The notes: generated from the sequence alone by a model not told the origin. 64,000 nt of DNA from Klebsiella oxytoca NBRC 105695 (GCF_001598695.1 NZ_BCZK01000003.1:186001-250000), one strand, 5' to 3'; positions 11,731-21,543 are shown, numbered from the stretch's first letter. Translations and numbers: made by a program.

Positions 11731-11841
11731 TCTCTGTTCTTCATTCAGGGTCAGGGCTCCGATTCTAGGGGATCAGATAGATTGAGAGAAGCCTTGTCTT
11801 GCTCTACCATGACCCGATACGTATGGCCTGAGGACGTTTTC

Positions 11842-12804
11842 GTGCACAAACCCGCATTTCTCATCACGATTGATACAGAGGGCGATAACCTCTGGCAAAA
11901 ACATGACAGCATCACCACCGAGAATGCGCGCTATTTACCGCGTTTTCAGCAGCTTTGCGAAAAGTATGGCTTCAAACCGGTTTATTTGACCAACTATGAA
12001 ATGGCCATCGACCCGGTTTATATCGAATTCGCCAAAGATGTGATTGCCCGGGGGACGGCGGAAATCGGCATGCATCTGCATGCCTGGAACAGCCCACCGA
12101 CCGACCCGCTTACCGATGACGACTGGCGGCATAAACCGTATCTGATCGAGTACAGCGATACGGCGATGCGTGCCAAAGTCGACTATATGACCCGTCTGCT
12201 GGAGGATACCTTCCAGACTAAAATGGTCAGCCATCGCGCCGGACGCTGGGCGTTTGACGAGCGCTACGCGCGTCTGCTGGTGGAGTATGGCTATCTGGTC
12301 GATTGCTCGGTTACTCCCAGGGTGAACTGGAAAACGGCGAAAGGCGCGCCGCAGGGCGACGGCGGTACCGATTATCGTCACTTCCCGCAGCACGCCTACT
12401 TTCTCGACGAGAACGATATTCGTCGTGAAGGCCAGTCGCCGCTGCTGGAAGTGCCAATGAGCATTCAGTACAAGCATTCTGCGTGGATGAATAGCCTGAA
12501 GCAGGGTTACGATCGCCTGCGCGGCAAAGTCCGCTCGCCGTCGGTACACTGGCTGCGTCCGATGGGCGGCAACGTGGAGACGATGAAAAAAGTGGTTGAA
12601 CAAACGTTGACTCAGGGTAATGACTACGTCGAATATATGCTCCACTCTTCTGAGTATATGCCTGGCGGCAGCCCGACGTTTAAAAACGAGCAGGATATTG
12701 AGCGCTTATATGCCGATCTGGACGCTTTTTTCAGCTGGCTGGCACCGCAGGTGAAGGGAATGACGTTGGCGGAATATTACCAACAGAAACGCGCACAGCG
12801 ATAA
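11842..12804 (+). CDS. wabN: LPS core deacetylase WabN (polysaccharide-deacetylase-like)
   Basis: Polysaccharide-deacetylase-like protein of about 320 residues. In Klebsiella WabN removes the acetyl group from core GlcNAc added by WabH, giving GlcN. Motifs: LITIDTEGD at the start (catalytic Asp), EIGMHLHAW near 74-82 (metal His), and MVSHRAGRWAF near 128-138. I chose the GTG at 11842 because GAGGA lies 7-8 nt upstream; an in-frame ATG at 11809 lacks a well-spaced site, and longer starts would run into waaQ. It reads rightward, opposite to most of the core genes, with the family-9 transferase 21 bp downstream. Confidence 0.87.
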   Translation: MHKPAFLITIDTEGDNLWQKHDSITTENARYLPRFQQLCEKYGFKPVYLTNYEMAIDPVYIEFAKDVIARGTAEIGMHLHAWNSPPTDPLTDDDWRHKPYLIEYSDTAMRAKVDYMTRLLEDTFQTKMVSHRAGRWAFDERYARLLVEYGYLVDCSVTPRVNWKTAKGAPQGDGGTDYRHFPQHAYFLDENDIRREGQSPLLEVPMSIQYKHSAWMNSLKQGYDRLRGKVRSPSVHWLRPMGGNVETMKKVVEQTLTQGNDYVEYMLHSSEYMPGGSPTFKNEQDIERLYADLDAFFSWLAPQVKGMTLAEYYQQKRAQR

Positions 12805-12825
12805 AAGATCACAACCAGGTACCGT

Positions 12826-13908
12826 ATGCGTATCGTGAAGCAGTTCACGCGGAAGAAAAATGCCTTCTTCCGCGAAATTAAATTTAATTTAATTAACTAT
12901 CGTTACAGAAATAAAAGCGCACGCCAGCCTTTTAATCCCGCGAAGATTCAGCATGTTTTATTATTGCGCCTGGATGACAAAGTCGGGGATATGGTCGTGA
13001 CGACCGGCTGCGCAAAGCTTTTGGCCGACCGGGGCTATAAGGTATCTGTTCTTACCGGGCCTGTCTGTAAACAGATGCTTGCCGGTGCGGATTTTCTTGA
13101 GCAGGTCTATTTATATCAACCGCGGATGCCCTTAGATGCGCTGCGTGCGGTGGGATTTGACGCGGTCGTTGATTTTGATGATGTTAAAACCTACGAGCGT
13201 TTTAAACTGCTCTCTGATCTGCGGCCTGGCTGCGTTATTGGTTTTAATAAACAAGAATATAAGCTTTACGATCACTCCATTCCTTTTTTTGACAGCGCCA
13301 GGCATATTTCCGCCCGCTACAAAGAAGTGGCCAGGCTATTTGGCATAGAACACGATCGTTACCACTATCATCTGCCCGGCGATCTTCACGAACGGGAAAG
13401 GGTTAAGCTTTTACTTAATCAGGAAAAAGCGCGCGCGCTCTGTATTGCGATCAACCCGTTTACCGCTTCAACGGATAAAGACTTTTGTCATCACCAGGTG
13501 GCGACTCTGATTGACCGCCTGCATACGCTTCCGTATGCCGTGAGCGTCGTCATGGTTGGGCATAGCGAAAAAATTCGCCAGCTAAATCTGGATAAAGCGC
13601 TATATCTGCCTGATAGCAATATTAATTCAGCGGTAGAGATCGTTCGCCAGTGCGATCTGGTGATTACGGCGGATACCGCCATCGTGCATATTGCCCGCGC
13701 ATTCGACAAGCCCATGGTGGCGGTTTACAACAAACGTAAGCTCAAAGATACCGGTTTGCCGGGCTATACTATTTGGGCGCCGGGTTATGACAAGGCCAGA
13801 CAGATTGTCTGTGAAGAGACCCACGTCGCCGACATGACGATTGACGCCGTCTGGCCGGTGATTAAAGCGCAGGCGGACGACCTGGTTGCCTCTCGCGAGC
13901 AGGCATAA
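12826..13908 (+). CDS. Family-9 (heptosyltransferase-like) glycosyltransferase, candidate WabJ
   Basis: GT9-family protein of 360 residues. It has the acceptor loop LLRLDDKVGDMVVTTGCAKL near 46-65 and the donor site LVITADTAIVHIARAFDKPM near 282-301, the layout of WaaC/WaaF. With waaL and the Kdo-transferase-like gene it makes up the three-gene block that distinguishes Klebsiella core types; in core type 1 the outer core ends in heptose on Kdo, so this is a good candidate for that heptosyltransferase. The role is inferred from family and position only. The coding sequence and its 5' end (for example 12876-12920) are visibly AT-richer than wabN. Confidence 0.8.
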   Translation: MRIVKQFTRKKNAFFREIKFNLINYRYRNKSARQPFNPAKIQHVLLLRLDDKVGDMVVTTGCAKLLADRGYKVSVLTGPVCKQMLAGADFLEQVYLYQPRMPLDALRAVGFDAVVDFDDVKTYERFKLLSDLRPGCVIGFNKQEYKLYDHSIPFFDSARHISARYKEVARLFGIEHDRYHYHLPGDLHERERVKLLLNQEKARALCIAINPFTASTDKDFCHHQVATLIDRLHTLPYAVSVVMVGHSEKIRQLNLDKALYLPDSNINSAVEIVRQCDLVITADTAIVHIARAFDKPMVAVYNKRKLKDTGLPGYTIWAPGYDKARQIVCEETHVADMTIDAVWPVIKAQADDLVASREQA

Positions 13909-13912
13909 AAAA

Positions 13913-13928
13913 GGCCCGTAACGGGCCC
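13913..13928. terminator. Bidirectional terminator between converging transferase gene and waaL
   Basis: GGCCCG-TAA-CGGGCC hairpin flanked by A6 on the left (13907-13912) and CTTT on the right. Read leftward it ends in a U-run and should terminate waaL transcripts efficiently; read rightward it is a weaker stop for the family-9 transferase gene. Confidence 0.8.
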
Positions 13929-13933
13929 TTTGC

Positions 13934-15100
13934 TTAGCGTTTCGCCTTCAGGCTGCCGCTCAGCGCAATACCCAGCGGTAACCAAAACAGCGGCCAGGTT
14001 TCGCGAGGATTGCTGATGATAAACATGCCCTGCGAAGCCATAAAAATCAGCGCATAGATAAAAATCGCCAGTCCGTAGCGGCCATCCTGCTGTTTGCGCC
14101 ATGCCTGCCATAGCCCTCCGGCAATCACCGCCAACAGCAGCGCCAGACCAATGATGCCGCCTTTCAGCAGGGCGCCAAGATAGACGCTGTGGGTGGTGGT
14201 GATATGTTCGCCGCTGTAGTTGGTAAAGTTCAGCTCGTAGTCAAAACCTCGCCCCAGCCACGGCTGGCTGGCCACTTCCTCGATCGTATGATGCCAGATG
14301 CTGATGCGCAAACCGCTTTGCGTCCCCAGCTCCTCAAAGCGCGCCAGCAGCAGGTCTCCAGTGGGGGTGAAGAAGAAAAGCAGTCCCAGAATCATCGCTA
14401 ACGCGGCGACAATCAAGATATTACGGCGGGTAAAGACGTGCAGATGCAGGGTGCAAACAAACGCCACCAGTAGGGCGATAATCGGGCCGCGGCTTTGGGT
14501 CAGAAATAGCATCACCAGCATGATAGCCATCGGCACATACAGAAGGTGGCTGCCTTTTTCTTTCAGCAGCATGGCGCAAATAAGAACCCCAATACCGCAA
14601 TAACCCGCCAGGTCGATAACGTTGGTCGGGCCGGGATTATCCGGCGACACCAGGCGCTCCTTGAGGACCAGGGTGAAGTCGATAACCATCGTCCAGATAG
14701 ACAGCACCGCGATCCCGGCCACGATGCTCAGCAGCGTCAGATGCCGGGTGCGAGGATGGCCAAGTAGCGTTGTCAGCAGCAGAAGATAGAAAATGGTATA
14801 GGTGCCGTGGGTCAGAGGGGAATCGATATGCTGCGGCGTCTGGCCCCAAATATTGCTCAGCGCATAGTACACGCAGAATACGACCAGCAGACCATAGACC
14901 GGCCACTGCTGGCGCAGGCTCTCCGCTAATGCCCGGCGGTTGTCTGTGTTCAGCTGTGAAAGCAAAAACAGCAAAATGGATAAATGAAGAAGGTTATTTG
15001 CGCGAGTTGATACGCAAAAAATAGCGCTAAAAAACAGAAACAAAGGAAAGAAAATGGTGTAACCCTGTCTGGCGTAACTACTGATTTTTAAAGTACTCAT
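13934..15100 (-). CDS. waaL: O-antigen ligase WaaL
   Basis: Integral membrane protein of 388 residues with about 10-12 hydrophobic segments and the Wzy_C/O-antigen-ligase signature: TQSRGPIIALLVAF near 200-213 and a large periplasmic loop with GRGFDYELN and THSVYLGALLKGG near 290-315, where the conserved His lies. It joins undecaprenyl-linked O-antigen to lipid A-core in the periplasm. The start is the ATG at 15100 (MSTLKISSYARQGY), overlapping the end of the upstream gene by 23 bp. WaaL is normally divergent between core types, in line with its place in the variable block. Confidence 0.9.
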   Translation of the reverse strand: MSTLKISSYARQGYTIFFPLFLFFSAIFCVSTRANNLLHLSILLFLLSQLNTDNRRALAESLRQQWPVYGLLVVFCVYYALSNIWGQTPQHIDSPLTHGTYTIFYLLLLTTLLGHPRTRHLTLLSIVAGIAVLSIWTMVIDFTLVLKERLVSPDNPGPTNVIDLAGYCGIGVLICAMLLKEKGSHLLYVPMAIMLVMLFLTQSRGPIIALLVAFVCTLHLHVFTRRNILIVAALAMILGLLFFFTPTGDLLLARFEELGTQSGLRISIWHHTIEEVASQPWLGRGFDYELNFTNYSGEHITTTHSVYLGALLKGGIIGLALLLAVIAGGLWQAWRKQQDGRYGLAIFIYALIFMASQGMFIISNPRETWPLFWLPLGIALSGSLKAKR

Positions 15101-15986
15101 CAAATGAAACCTTTTCGAAAATCGTTTCCGGAACCGCGCTTTCTAAGGAGAAGTTAACGACCCGAATATGGTTTTGTTGCAGCACGTTGGCAGCGTGCGA
15201 AAAGGACGGCATGACCAGGTCATCCACCTTATTTGCCAGCCAGGAGGGGAGTTTATCCTGTTCCGTTTCGTAGAATCGCGGCTGGTTGAAATTGCTCATA
15301 TCCAGCCCGCTTATCAGAATGGTTTTAAATCCCAGCCACATCAGAATTTGCAGAGCCCAGTAGACCACGGTACCGGCATCAAAAATGCCATGGCGGATGT
15401 CGGTGCTAAAGCAAATATCCTGCCTTTGCGGATGAAAGCGTAGCGCGGTGACGCCGCGCCAGACCTGCTGTATCGCGCTTCTCGGGACTTTAGGCTGGTA
15501 AATTTTATAACAGGCGTCTTCAATTAATGCCAAACGACAGCGAAGCGCTGAGCCGTGGCGGTCGAGGATTTTGGCAATGCCATGCATGGTGGTGAAGAGT
15601 ACGATATCCGGTTGGCTAATCACCGCACGAATAATGTCCGGTTTTTTATCGTAAAACTCCATGTCCACAATAGTATAGAGCGAAAATTTAATTTTATCAG
15701 AGAGATGCCACGCGCCATTCACCCCCATCACCGGGATGCTTTTCGGCAGCCGCGTAAAATCGATACTGCGCGTAGAGGGACCGGTTGCCGTCAGCAGCAC
15801 TTCGCCCTGAGCGCTATCTTTTAGTTCGCTGAGGTTGACCAACGGGACCGCTTTCCCTTTGTATTTCAGGGTGCGGATTTCACCGCTTGCCGCGCGGGTG
15901 ATATGGGTAAACGGCCAAAGATTTTCGTTATGGCGAAAGGCTCGTCGATGCGTGTAGCGATAGATCTGCTTAAATAATGAACCCAT
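15078..15986 (-). CDS. Kdo-transferase-like LPS core protein (WaaZ/WabI family)
   Basis: Protein of 302 residues resembling E. coli WaaZ, the Kdo III transferase: shared features are an early TATGPSTRS segment, GVNGAWHLSDK, and the late block ISGLDMSN...PRFYE followed by LPSWLANKVDDLVMP. In Klebsiella core type 1, Kdo is attached to the outer-core GlcN and the gene named wabI is held responsible; position and family make this its likely counterpart. The assignment is inferred from remembered family members. Its ATG overlaps the waaC stop by one base, so it is in the hldD-waaF-waaC transcription direction. Confidence 0.78.
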   Translation of the reverse strand: MGSLFKQIYRYTHRRAFRHNENLWPFTHITRAASGEIRTLKYKGKAVPLVNLSELKDSAQGEVLLTATGPSTRSIDFTRLPKSIPVMGVNGAWHLSDKIKFSLYTIVDMEFYDKKPDIIRAVISQPDIVLFTTMHGIAKILDRHGSALRCRLALIEDACYKIYQPKVPRSAIQQVWRGVTALRFHPQRQDICFSTDIRHGIFDAGTVVYWALQILMWLGFKTILISGLDMSNFNQPRFYETEQDKLPSWLANKVDDLVMPSFSHAANVLQQNHIRVVNFSLESAVPETIFEKVSFDEYFKNQ

Positions 15987-16957
15987 TAAGCCAGTTCCTG
16001 AGATTTCAACAGTTGCAGAATCCGGGAGGCGGCAATATCCCCCGTGCTGTTGCCGCTTTCCGGGCGCACGACATACTGGTTTTTACCGTAACCGCCAATC
16101 AGCCCCGGATCGGTCGGGCCGTACAGCGTGAAGTTCGGTTTATCGAGCGCGGCGGTGAGATGGCTCAGTCCGGTATCGACGGAAACCACTCCGCGCGCGC
16201 CTGCCAGCACCTGGGCCACCTGCTCCAGGCTCATACGCGGCAGGACGTCGACAAAATCGTGCCCATCCGCCAGGCGTCTGGCCCGCGCTTCTTCATGGGG
16301 GGCGCCCCACGGCAGTTTGATACGCACGCCGCTGTCGGCAAGCAGAGCGATCAGCGCTCGCCAGTTCTCTTCCGGCCAGTGTTTATCATCCCGCGTTGTG
16401 GCGTGGAGAAATACCAGATAGGGCACAGCGGAGGCGTCGGCCTGGCGCAAAAAATGGCGAGCGATAGCGTAGTCGCCCTGGGTTTCCGGCTTCGCGTAGC
16501 CAAGGCTTTTAGCGAACAGCTCGCGGGTGCGCTCAACGGCGTGCTGCTGTTTGGCGATATGGTGGCGACGGTTATAGAACAGGCTCGCCAGCGGTTCGCG
16601 AGCGGTCTGCCAGTCCATACCGTGCTTAACGCCGCGGGCCAGTCGGGTGACCAGCGCGGCGCTCTTCACCAGCCCCTGGGCATCAATGATGGCGTGGTAC
16701 TTTTCCGCCTGTACGGCGTCGCGAAATGCCTTGCGCTCGGCTTTAACGGGCGCGGAAAACCACGCCTTGCGCCAGCGACGAATCGCCACCGGAATGACCC
16801 TGTCGACGGTCTCATGCCAGGAGGGGATCTGTGCGAAGCCCTCTTCAACCACCCAATCGAAACGAATGCCGGGAAAGGCCAGCGCGGCGTCGCTCAGCGC
16901 GGGCAGCGTATGCAGCACGTCGCCCATGGACGAGGTTTTTACGATCAATACCCGCAT
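15986..16957 (-). CDS. waaC: LPS heptosyltransferase I (WaaC)
   Basis: Adds the first L-glycero-D-manno-heptose to Kdo of the inner core from ADP-heptose, on the cytoplasmic face of the inner membrane. The 323-residue GT9 protein begins MRVLIVKTSSMGDVLHTLPA with the SMGDVLH acceptor loop (catalytic Asp near 13) and has the donor-site block VVSVDTGLSHLTAALDKPNF near 255-274. It lies 3 bp after waaF and overlaps the next gene by 1 bp. Confidence 0.97.
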   Translation of the reverse strand: MRVLIVKTSSMGDVLHTLPALSDAALAFPGIRFDWVVEEGFAQIPSWHETVDRVIPVAIRRWRKAWFSAPVKAERKAFRDAVQAEKYHAIIDAQGLVKSAALVTRLARGVKHGMDWQTAREPLASLFYNRRHHIAKQQHAVERTRELFAKSLGYAKPETQGDYAIARHFLRQADASAVPYLVFLHATTRDDKHWPEENWRALIALLADSGVRIKLPWGAPHEEARARRLADGHDFVDVLPRMSLEQVAQVLAGARGVVSVDTGLSHLTAALDKPNFTLYGPTDPGLIGGYGKNQYVVRPESGNSTGDIAASRILQLLKSQELA

Positions 16958-16960
16958 CCG

Positions 16961-18019
16961 TCAGGCTTCCTCTTGTTCCGTTTTTTCCAGCAGCAGGTCG
17001 TTTAATTCTTCCAGTACGCGCTGCGGCGTAATGTCGATCAAACTCTGATGATAGCCTTCGGCGGCGTCGCCTTTACGCACTTTGTGGTAGCCGCTGATCA
17101 GGCGGATAACGCGCGCTTTGTGCGACAGCGGAGGGGTGAAGTCCGGGCTACTTGGCCCATAGAGCGCCACCAGCGGACGATCCAGCGCCGCGGCAACGTG
17201 CATCAGGCCGGAATCGTTGCTAACCACCGCTTTACAGGCGGCGATCAGAACGACGGCCTGCTCAAGCTGAGTTTCCCCGGCCAGGTTGCGGCACCATGCC
17301 TGCTGCTCGGTCGTGAGCGCGGCAAGGATTTCATTACCCGCTTCATGATCTTTTGCGGAACCAAACAGCACGATTTGAAAGCCTTCATCGATCAGCTGTT
17401 TCGCCAGCTCGGCGTAGTGATAGTGTGGCCAGCGTTTTGCCGGGCCGAACTCTGCGCCTGGGCAGAAGCCGATTATCGGGCGCTCGGCTGAAATATTAAA
17501 TGCGCTACAGGCCTGCGATTTTTCGCCTTCATGCACCTGCAGCTGCGGCCAGAGCAGCGGCTGCGGCAGATCTTTCGCGCAGCGCATCACGCCTTTATCG
17601 TATGCGAGACCGACGTAGCGTTCGACCATCAGCGGCCAGGCCGCTTTATCCAGCTTACGGGCATCGTTCAGCAGGCCGTAGCGCATCTCGCCGAGCCAGC
17701 CGGTGCGATGCGGGATACCGGCGAAAAACGGCACCAGCGCCGATTTAAACGAGTTCGGCAGCACGTAAGCGCGATCGTAGCGACGCTCGCGCAGGCTGTG
17801 CCCAAGCTTGCGCCGTTCGCCGATTTCCAGCGCGCCGTGGCCGAGCGGCATCGGGATCGCTTCGTTGACTTCCGGCATGCGCGATAGCAGCGGACGGCAC
17901 CATGCGGGCGCCATCACGTCGATTATCGCCTGGGGATAGCGCGCCCTGAGCGTACGATAGAGACTTTGCGACATCATCATGTCGCCCACCCATGACGGGC
18001 CCACCACCAGTATCTTCAT
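16961..18019 (-). CDS. waaF: LPS heptosyltransferase II (WaaF)
   Basis: Adds the second heptose to heptose I of the inner core. The 352-residue GT9 protein starts MKILVVGPSWVGDMMMSQSL, with the WVGDMMM loop, and has FCPGAEFGPAKRWP near 184-197 and the donor site VVSNDSGLMHVAAALDRPLV near 260-279. It lies downstream of hldD, from which it is separated by a 116-bp repeat-containing gap rather than the few bases usual in E. coli. Confidence 0.97.
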   Translation of the reverse strand: MKILVVGPSWVGDMMMSQSLYRTLRARYPQAIIDVMAPAWCRPLLSRMPEVNEAIPMPLGHGALEIGERRKLGHSLRERRYDRAYVLPNSFKSALVPFFAGIPHRTGWLGEMRYGLLNDARKLDKAAWPLMVERYVGLAYDKGVMRCAKDLPQPLLWPQLQVHEGEKSQACSAFNISAERPIIGFCPGAEFGPAKRWPHYHYAELAKQLIDEGFQIVLFGSAKDHEAGNEILAALTTEQQAWCRNLAGETQLEQAVVLIAACKAVVSNDSGLMHVAAALDRPLVALYGPSSPDFTPPLSHKARVIRLISGYHKVRKGDAAEGYHQSLIDITPQRVLEELNDLLLEKTEQEEA

Positions 18020-18025
18020 TCATTT

Positions 18026-18126
18026 CATCCTTCAAGCTGTCTCTGCGTTGGCTGCCTTCGTTCACTTCAGTCACATCGTTATCCTATGTTCCTGAAGATT
18101 CGCTCAGTTGCTGCCTTAATACCGCC
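18026..18126. repeat. Enterobacterial intergenic imperfect palindrome between waaF and hldD
   Basis: The gap holds an imperfect palindrome: on the minus strand GGCAGCAACTGAGCGAATCT near one end answers AGTGAACGAAGGCAGCCAAC near the other, with AACATAGGATAACGATGTGA in the middle and the tail CAGCTTGAAGGATGAA. This general pattern recurs between genes in Klebsiella, Enterobacter and Serratia. Recognition is from memory of the pattern. If transcribed, it would fold in the hldD-waaF message. Confidence 0.6.
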
Positions 18127-18135
18127 CGAATGATT

Positions 18136-19080
18136 TTATGAATTTGCATGATTGTCGCGATTGAGCCAGGCCATATATTCCGTTACGCCTTCGGCGACGG
18201 TCTTGAACGGTTTATCATAGCCCGCTGCGCGCAGGTTAGTGAGATCCGCCTGGGTAAACGCCTGATAGCGGCCTTTCAGCTTATCCGGGAACGGAATGTA
18301 TTCGATGCTGCCTTTCTTATGATAAGCCAGCGTTGCGTCTGCAACGGCCTGGAAAGACTCCGCGCGGCCGGTGCCAAGGTTAAAGATGCCGGAAACGCCA
18401 TTTTCCCAGAACCACAGGTTTACCGCCGCGACGTCGCCGACGTAGACGAAGTCGCGCTTGAAGCCATCGCTGCCTTCGAACAGTTTCGGACTTTCGCCAT
18501 TATTCAGCTGAGTGTTCAGGTGGAACGCGACGCTGGCCATGCTGCCTTTATGACCTTCGCGCGGCCCGTAGACGTTGAAATAGCGGAAGCCGACGATCTG
18601 CGAATTTGCTTCCGGCAGGATCTGACGGACGTATTCATCAAACAGAAACTTGGAGTAGCCGTAAACGTTGAGCGGCTGTTCGTATTCGCGGGATTCAATA
18701 AAGTCGCTGGTGCGGCCGCCGTAGGTCGCGGCGGAAGAGGCGTACAGGAACGGGATTTCACGCTCCAGGCAGTAGTGCAGTACCTCTTTGGAATACTGAT
18801 AGTTGTTATCCATCATGTACTTGCCGTCCCACTCTGTAGTGGACGAGCAGGCGCCTTCATGGAAAATGGCGTCGATATCGCCGAACTCCTCGCCCGCCAT
18901 AATTTGGATCAGGAAGTCTTCTTTATCCATGTAATCGGCAATGTTCAAATCCACCAGGTTGATGAATTTAGTGCCGTCTTTCAGATTATCTACGACCAGA
19001 ATGTCGGTAATGCCTTTGTCATTCAGCGCCTTAACGATATTGCTGCCGATAAAGCCTGCGCCGCCGGTAACGATGATCAT
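18136..19080 (-). CDS. hldD: ADP-L-glycero-D-manno-heptose 6-epimerase (HldD)
   Basis: Last step in making ADP-L-glycero-D-manno-heptose, the donor used by WaaC, WaaF and WaaQ in this window. The 314-residue SDR-type protein has the NADP-binding [19 protein letters not shown] at the start, YASSAATYG near 113-121, and the catalytic Tyr/Lys in [11 protein letters not shown] near 140-150. It is first in the leftward core operon and divergent from kbl. Confidence 0.98.
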   Translation of the reverse strand: MIIVTGGAGFIGSNIVKALNDKGITDILVVDNLKDGTKFINLVDLNIADYMDKEDFLIQIMAGEEFGDIDAIFHEGACSSTTEWDGKYMMDNNYQYSKEVLHYCLEREIPFLYASSAATYGGRTSDFIESREYEQPLNVYGYSKFLFDEYVRQILPEANSQIVGFRYFNVYGPREGHKGSMASVAFHLNTQLNNGESPKLFEGSDGFKRDFVYVGDVAAVNLWFWENGVSGIFNLGTGRAESFQAVADATLAYHKKGSIEYIPFPDKLKGRYQAFTQADLTNLRAAGYDKPFKTVAEGVTEYMAWLNRDNHANS

Positions 19081-19134
19081 AACTGTAACCTTTGAAGTGG
19101 GTAGTCCAGAGACAATCCGGACATGAATACTCCT

Positions 19135-19163
19135 ATCATATCACCACATCGGAAAGGCTTCAG
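19135..19163 (-). promoter_or_regulatory. Candidate sigma-70 promoter of hldD
   Basis: On the minus strand CTGAAG (complement of 19158-19163) and TATGAT (complement of 19135-19140) are spaced by 17 bp, about 55 bp before the hldD ATG. The -10 is good, the -35 moderate. I did not find the heat-shock (sigma-32) promoter reported for the E. coli gene. Confidence 0.4.
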
Positions 19164-19294
19164 CCATTCGCCGATAAGGTGAAGAGGGTCTCGTGATTTA
19201 TGCTGCAAATAATTCATGCAGTAATGCATCATCTCGTATCAGCGTATAGCTTTAGGTAATATGTGCCAAATTTTGCCGAATCTGGAGAGTTGCA

Positions 19295-20488
19295 ATGCGT
19301 GGTGATTTCTACAAACAGTTAACCAATGACCTCGATACCGCGCGCGCGGAAGGGTTGTTTAAAGAAGAGCGTATTATTACTTCGGCGCAGCAGGCGGATA
19401 TCACCGTCGGCGGTAGCCAGGTCATTAACTTCTGCGCCAATAACTATCTGGGTCTCGCGAACCACCCGGATCTCATTGCCGCCGCGAAAAGCGGTATGGA
19501 TAGCCACGGTTTTGGCATGGCCTCCGTGCGCTTTATCTGCGGCACTCAGGATAGCCACAAAGCGCTTGAGAAGAAGCTGGCGGATTTTTTAGGCATGGAA
19601 GATGCGATTCTGTACTCCTCCTGCTTCGACGCCAACGGCGGACTGTTTGAAACTCTGCTCGGCGCAGAGGATGCGATTATCTCCGATGCCCTGAACCACG
19701 CGTCGATCATCGACGGCGTGCGCCTGTGTAAAGCGAAGCGCTTCCGCTATGCCAACAACGACATGCAGGAGCTGGAAGCCCGTCTGAAAGAGGCGCGTGA
19801 AGCCGGCGCGCGTCATGTGCTGATCGCCACCGACGGCGTGTTTTCGATGGACGGCGTGATAGCCAACCTGAAAGGCGTTTGCGACCTCGCGGATAAATAC
19901 GATGCGCTGGTGATGGTCGATGATTCTCATGCTGTGGGTTTCGTAGGGGAAAACGGCCGCGGTTCCCATGAGTACTGCGACGTGATGGGCCGCGTTGACA
20001 TTATCACCGGTACGCTGGGTAAAGCGCTGGGCGGCGCGTCCGGCGGCTATACTGCCGCGCGCAAAGAAGTCGTCGAGTGGCTGCGCCAGCGCTCGCGTCC
20101 GTATTTGTTCTCCAACTCGCTGGCTCCGGCGATTGTCGCCGCTTCGATCAAAGTGCTGGAGATGGTGGAAGCCGGCAGCGAACTGCGCGACCGCCTGTGG
20201 TCGAACGCGCGCCTGTTCCGCGAAAAAATGACTGCGGCAGGGTTTACCCTCGCGGGCGCCGACCACGCCATTATCCCGGTAATGCTCGGTGAAGCCACCG
20301 TGGCGCAGCAGTTCGCGCGCGAGCTGCAAAAAGAAGGTATCTACGTCACCGGATTCTTCTATCCGGTGGTTCCAAAAGGCCAGGCGCGTATACGTACCCA
20401 GATGTCTGCGGCGCATACCCCTGAACAAATTGAACGTGCGGTGGAAGCCTTTACCCGCATCGGTAAACAACTGGGCGTCATTGCCTGA
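19295..20488 (+). CDS. kbl: 2-amino-3-ketobutyrate CoA ligase (glycine C-acetyltransferase)
   Basis: PLP enzyme that cleaves 2-amino-3-ketobutyrate with CoA into glycine and acetyl-CoA, the second step of threonine degradation after Tdh. The 397-residue alpha-oxoamine synthase fold is seen in [24 protein letters not shown] and the PLP-lysine motif [14 protein letters not shown] with Lys near 244. The start ATG follows TGGAGAG. Tdh follows 9 bp downstream, so the two steps are co-expressed. Confidence 0.98.
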   Translation: MRGDFYKQLTNDLDTARAEGLFKEERIITSAQQADITVGGSQVINFCANNYLGLANHPDLIAAAKSGMDSHGFGMASVRFICGTQDSHKALEKKLADFLGMEDAILYSSCFDANGGLFETLLGAEDAIISDALNHASIIDGVRLCKAKRFRYANNDMQELEARLKEAREAGARHVLIATDGVFSMDGVIANLKGVCDLADKYDALVMVDDSHAVGFVGENGRGSHEYCDVMGRVDIITGTLGKALGGASGGYTAARKEVVEWLRQRSRPYLFSNSLAPAIVAASIKVLEMVEAGSELRDRLWSNARLFREKMTAAGFTLAGADHAIIPVMLGEATVAQQFARELQKEGIYVTGFFYPVVPKGQARIRTQMSAAHTPEQIERAVEAFTRIGKQLGVIA

Positions 20489-20497
20489 GGGTGTGAG

Positions 20498-21523
20498 ATG
20501 AAAGCGTTATCCAAACTGAAGGCGGAAGAAGGCATCTGGATGACCGACGTACCGGAACCGGAAGTCGGCCACAACGATCTGCTGATTAAAATTCGCAAGA
20601 CCGCGATTTGCGGTACCGACGTACATATCTATAACTGGGACGAATGGTCGCAAAAGACCATTCCGGTACCGATGGTTGTGGGCCATGAATACGTTGGCGA
20701 AGTGGTGGGTATCGGTCAGGAAGTTCGCGGCTTTAAGCTGGGCGACCGCGTTTCCGGCGAGGGGCATATCACCTGCGGCCACTGCCGTAACTGCCGCGCC
20801 GGCCGTACGCATCTGTGCCGCAATACGACGGGCGTCGGCGTGAACCGTCCGGGCTGTTTTGCCGAATATCTGGTGATCCCGGCGTTTAACGCTTTTAAAA
20901 TTCCGGACAATATCTCCGACGATCTGGCATCGATTTTTGACCCGTTTGGCAACGCTGTACATACCGCGCTTTCATTCGACCTCGTGGGTGAAGACGTACT
21001 GGTTTCCGGCGCAGGCCCCATCGGCGTGATGGCGGCCGCGGTGGCGAAACACGTTGGTGCGCGCAACGTCGTGATTACCGACGTTAACGAATATCGCCTG
21101 GAACTGGCGCGCAAAATGGGCGTCACCCGGGCGGTGAATGTGGCGAAAGAGAACCTTAGCGATGTGATGGCCGAGCTGGGCATGACGGAAGGCTTCGATG
21201 TGGGCCTCGAGATGTCCGGTGCGCCGCCGGCGTTCCGCACCATGCTCGATACCATGAACCATGGCGGGCGCATCGCCATGCTGGGTATTCCGCCGTCGGA
21301 TATGTCCATCGATTGGACCAAGGTGATCTTCAAGGGGCTGTTTATCAAAGGGATTTATGGTCGCGAAATGTTCGAAACCTGGTACAAGATGGCCGCGCTC
21401 ATCCAGTCCGGCCTCGATCTGTCGCCGATCATCACCCACCGCTTTGGCATTGATGATTTCCAGCAGGGCTTTGACGCGATGCGCTCCGGCCAGTCTGGCA
21501 AAGTTATTCTCAGCTGGGATTAA
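20498..21523 (+). CDS. tdh: L-threonine 3-dehydrogenase
   Basis: Zinc- and NAD-dependent enzyme oxidising threonine to 2-amino-3-ketobutyrate, the substrate of Kbl. The 341-residue medium-chain dehydrogenase has the catalytic zinc Cys in [10 protein letters not shown] (about 38), the structural zinc cysteines in [15 protein letters not shown] (about 93-107), and the Rossmann motif [12 protein letters not shown] near 168-179. It is second gene of kbl-tdh. Confidence 0.98.
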   Translation: MKALSKLKAEEGIWMTDVPEPEVGHNDLLIKIRKTAICGTDVHIYNWDEWSQKTIPVPMVVGHEYVGEVVGIGQEVRGFKLGDRVSGEGHITCGHCRNCRAGRTHLCRNTTGVGVNRPGCFAEYLVIPAFNAFKIPDNISDDLASIFDPFGNAVHTALSFDLVGEDVLVSGAGPIGVMAAAVAKHVGARNVVITDVNEYRLELARKMGVTRAVNVAKENLSDVMAELGMTEGFDVGLEMSGAPPAFRTMLDTMNHGGRIAMLGIPPSDMSIDWTKVIFKGLFIKGIYGREMFETWYKMAALIQSGLDLSPIITHRFGIDDFQQGFDAMRSGQSGKVILSWD

Positions 21524-21543
21524 CCTGCTCCGAATTTGAGCTT

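Noticed and set aside
11659-11841. Longer wabN with an N-terminal extension of up to 61 codons
   Set aside because: The frame is open, but it overlaps the divergent waaQ start, lacks a ribosome binding site at useful spacing, and the deacetylase homology begins right after the GTG at 11842.
10715-11845. JUMPstart/ops element upstream of waaQ
   Set aside because: E. coli core and O-antigen operons use ops (GGCGGTAGC) for RfaH. I looked on both strands of the waaQ-wabN gap and did not find it.
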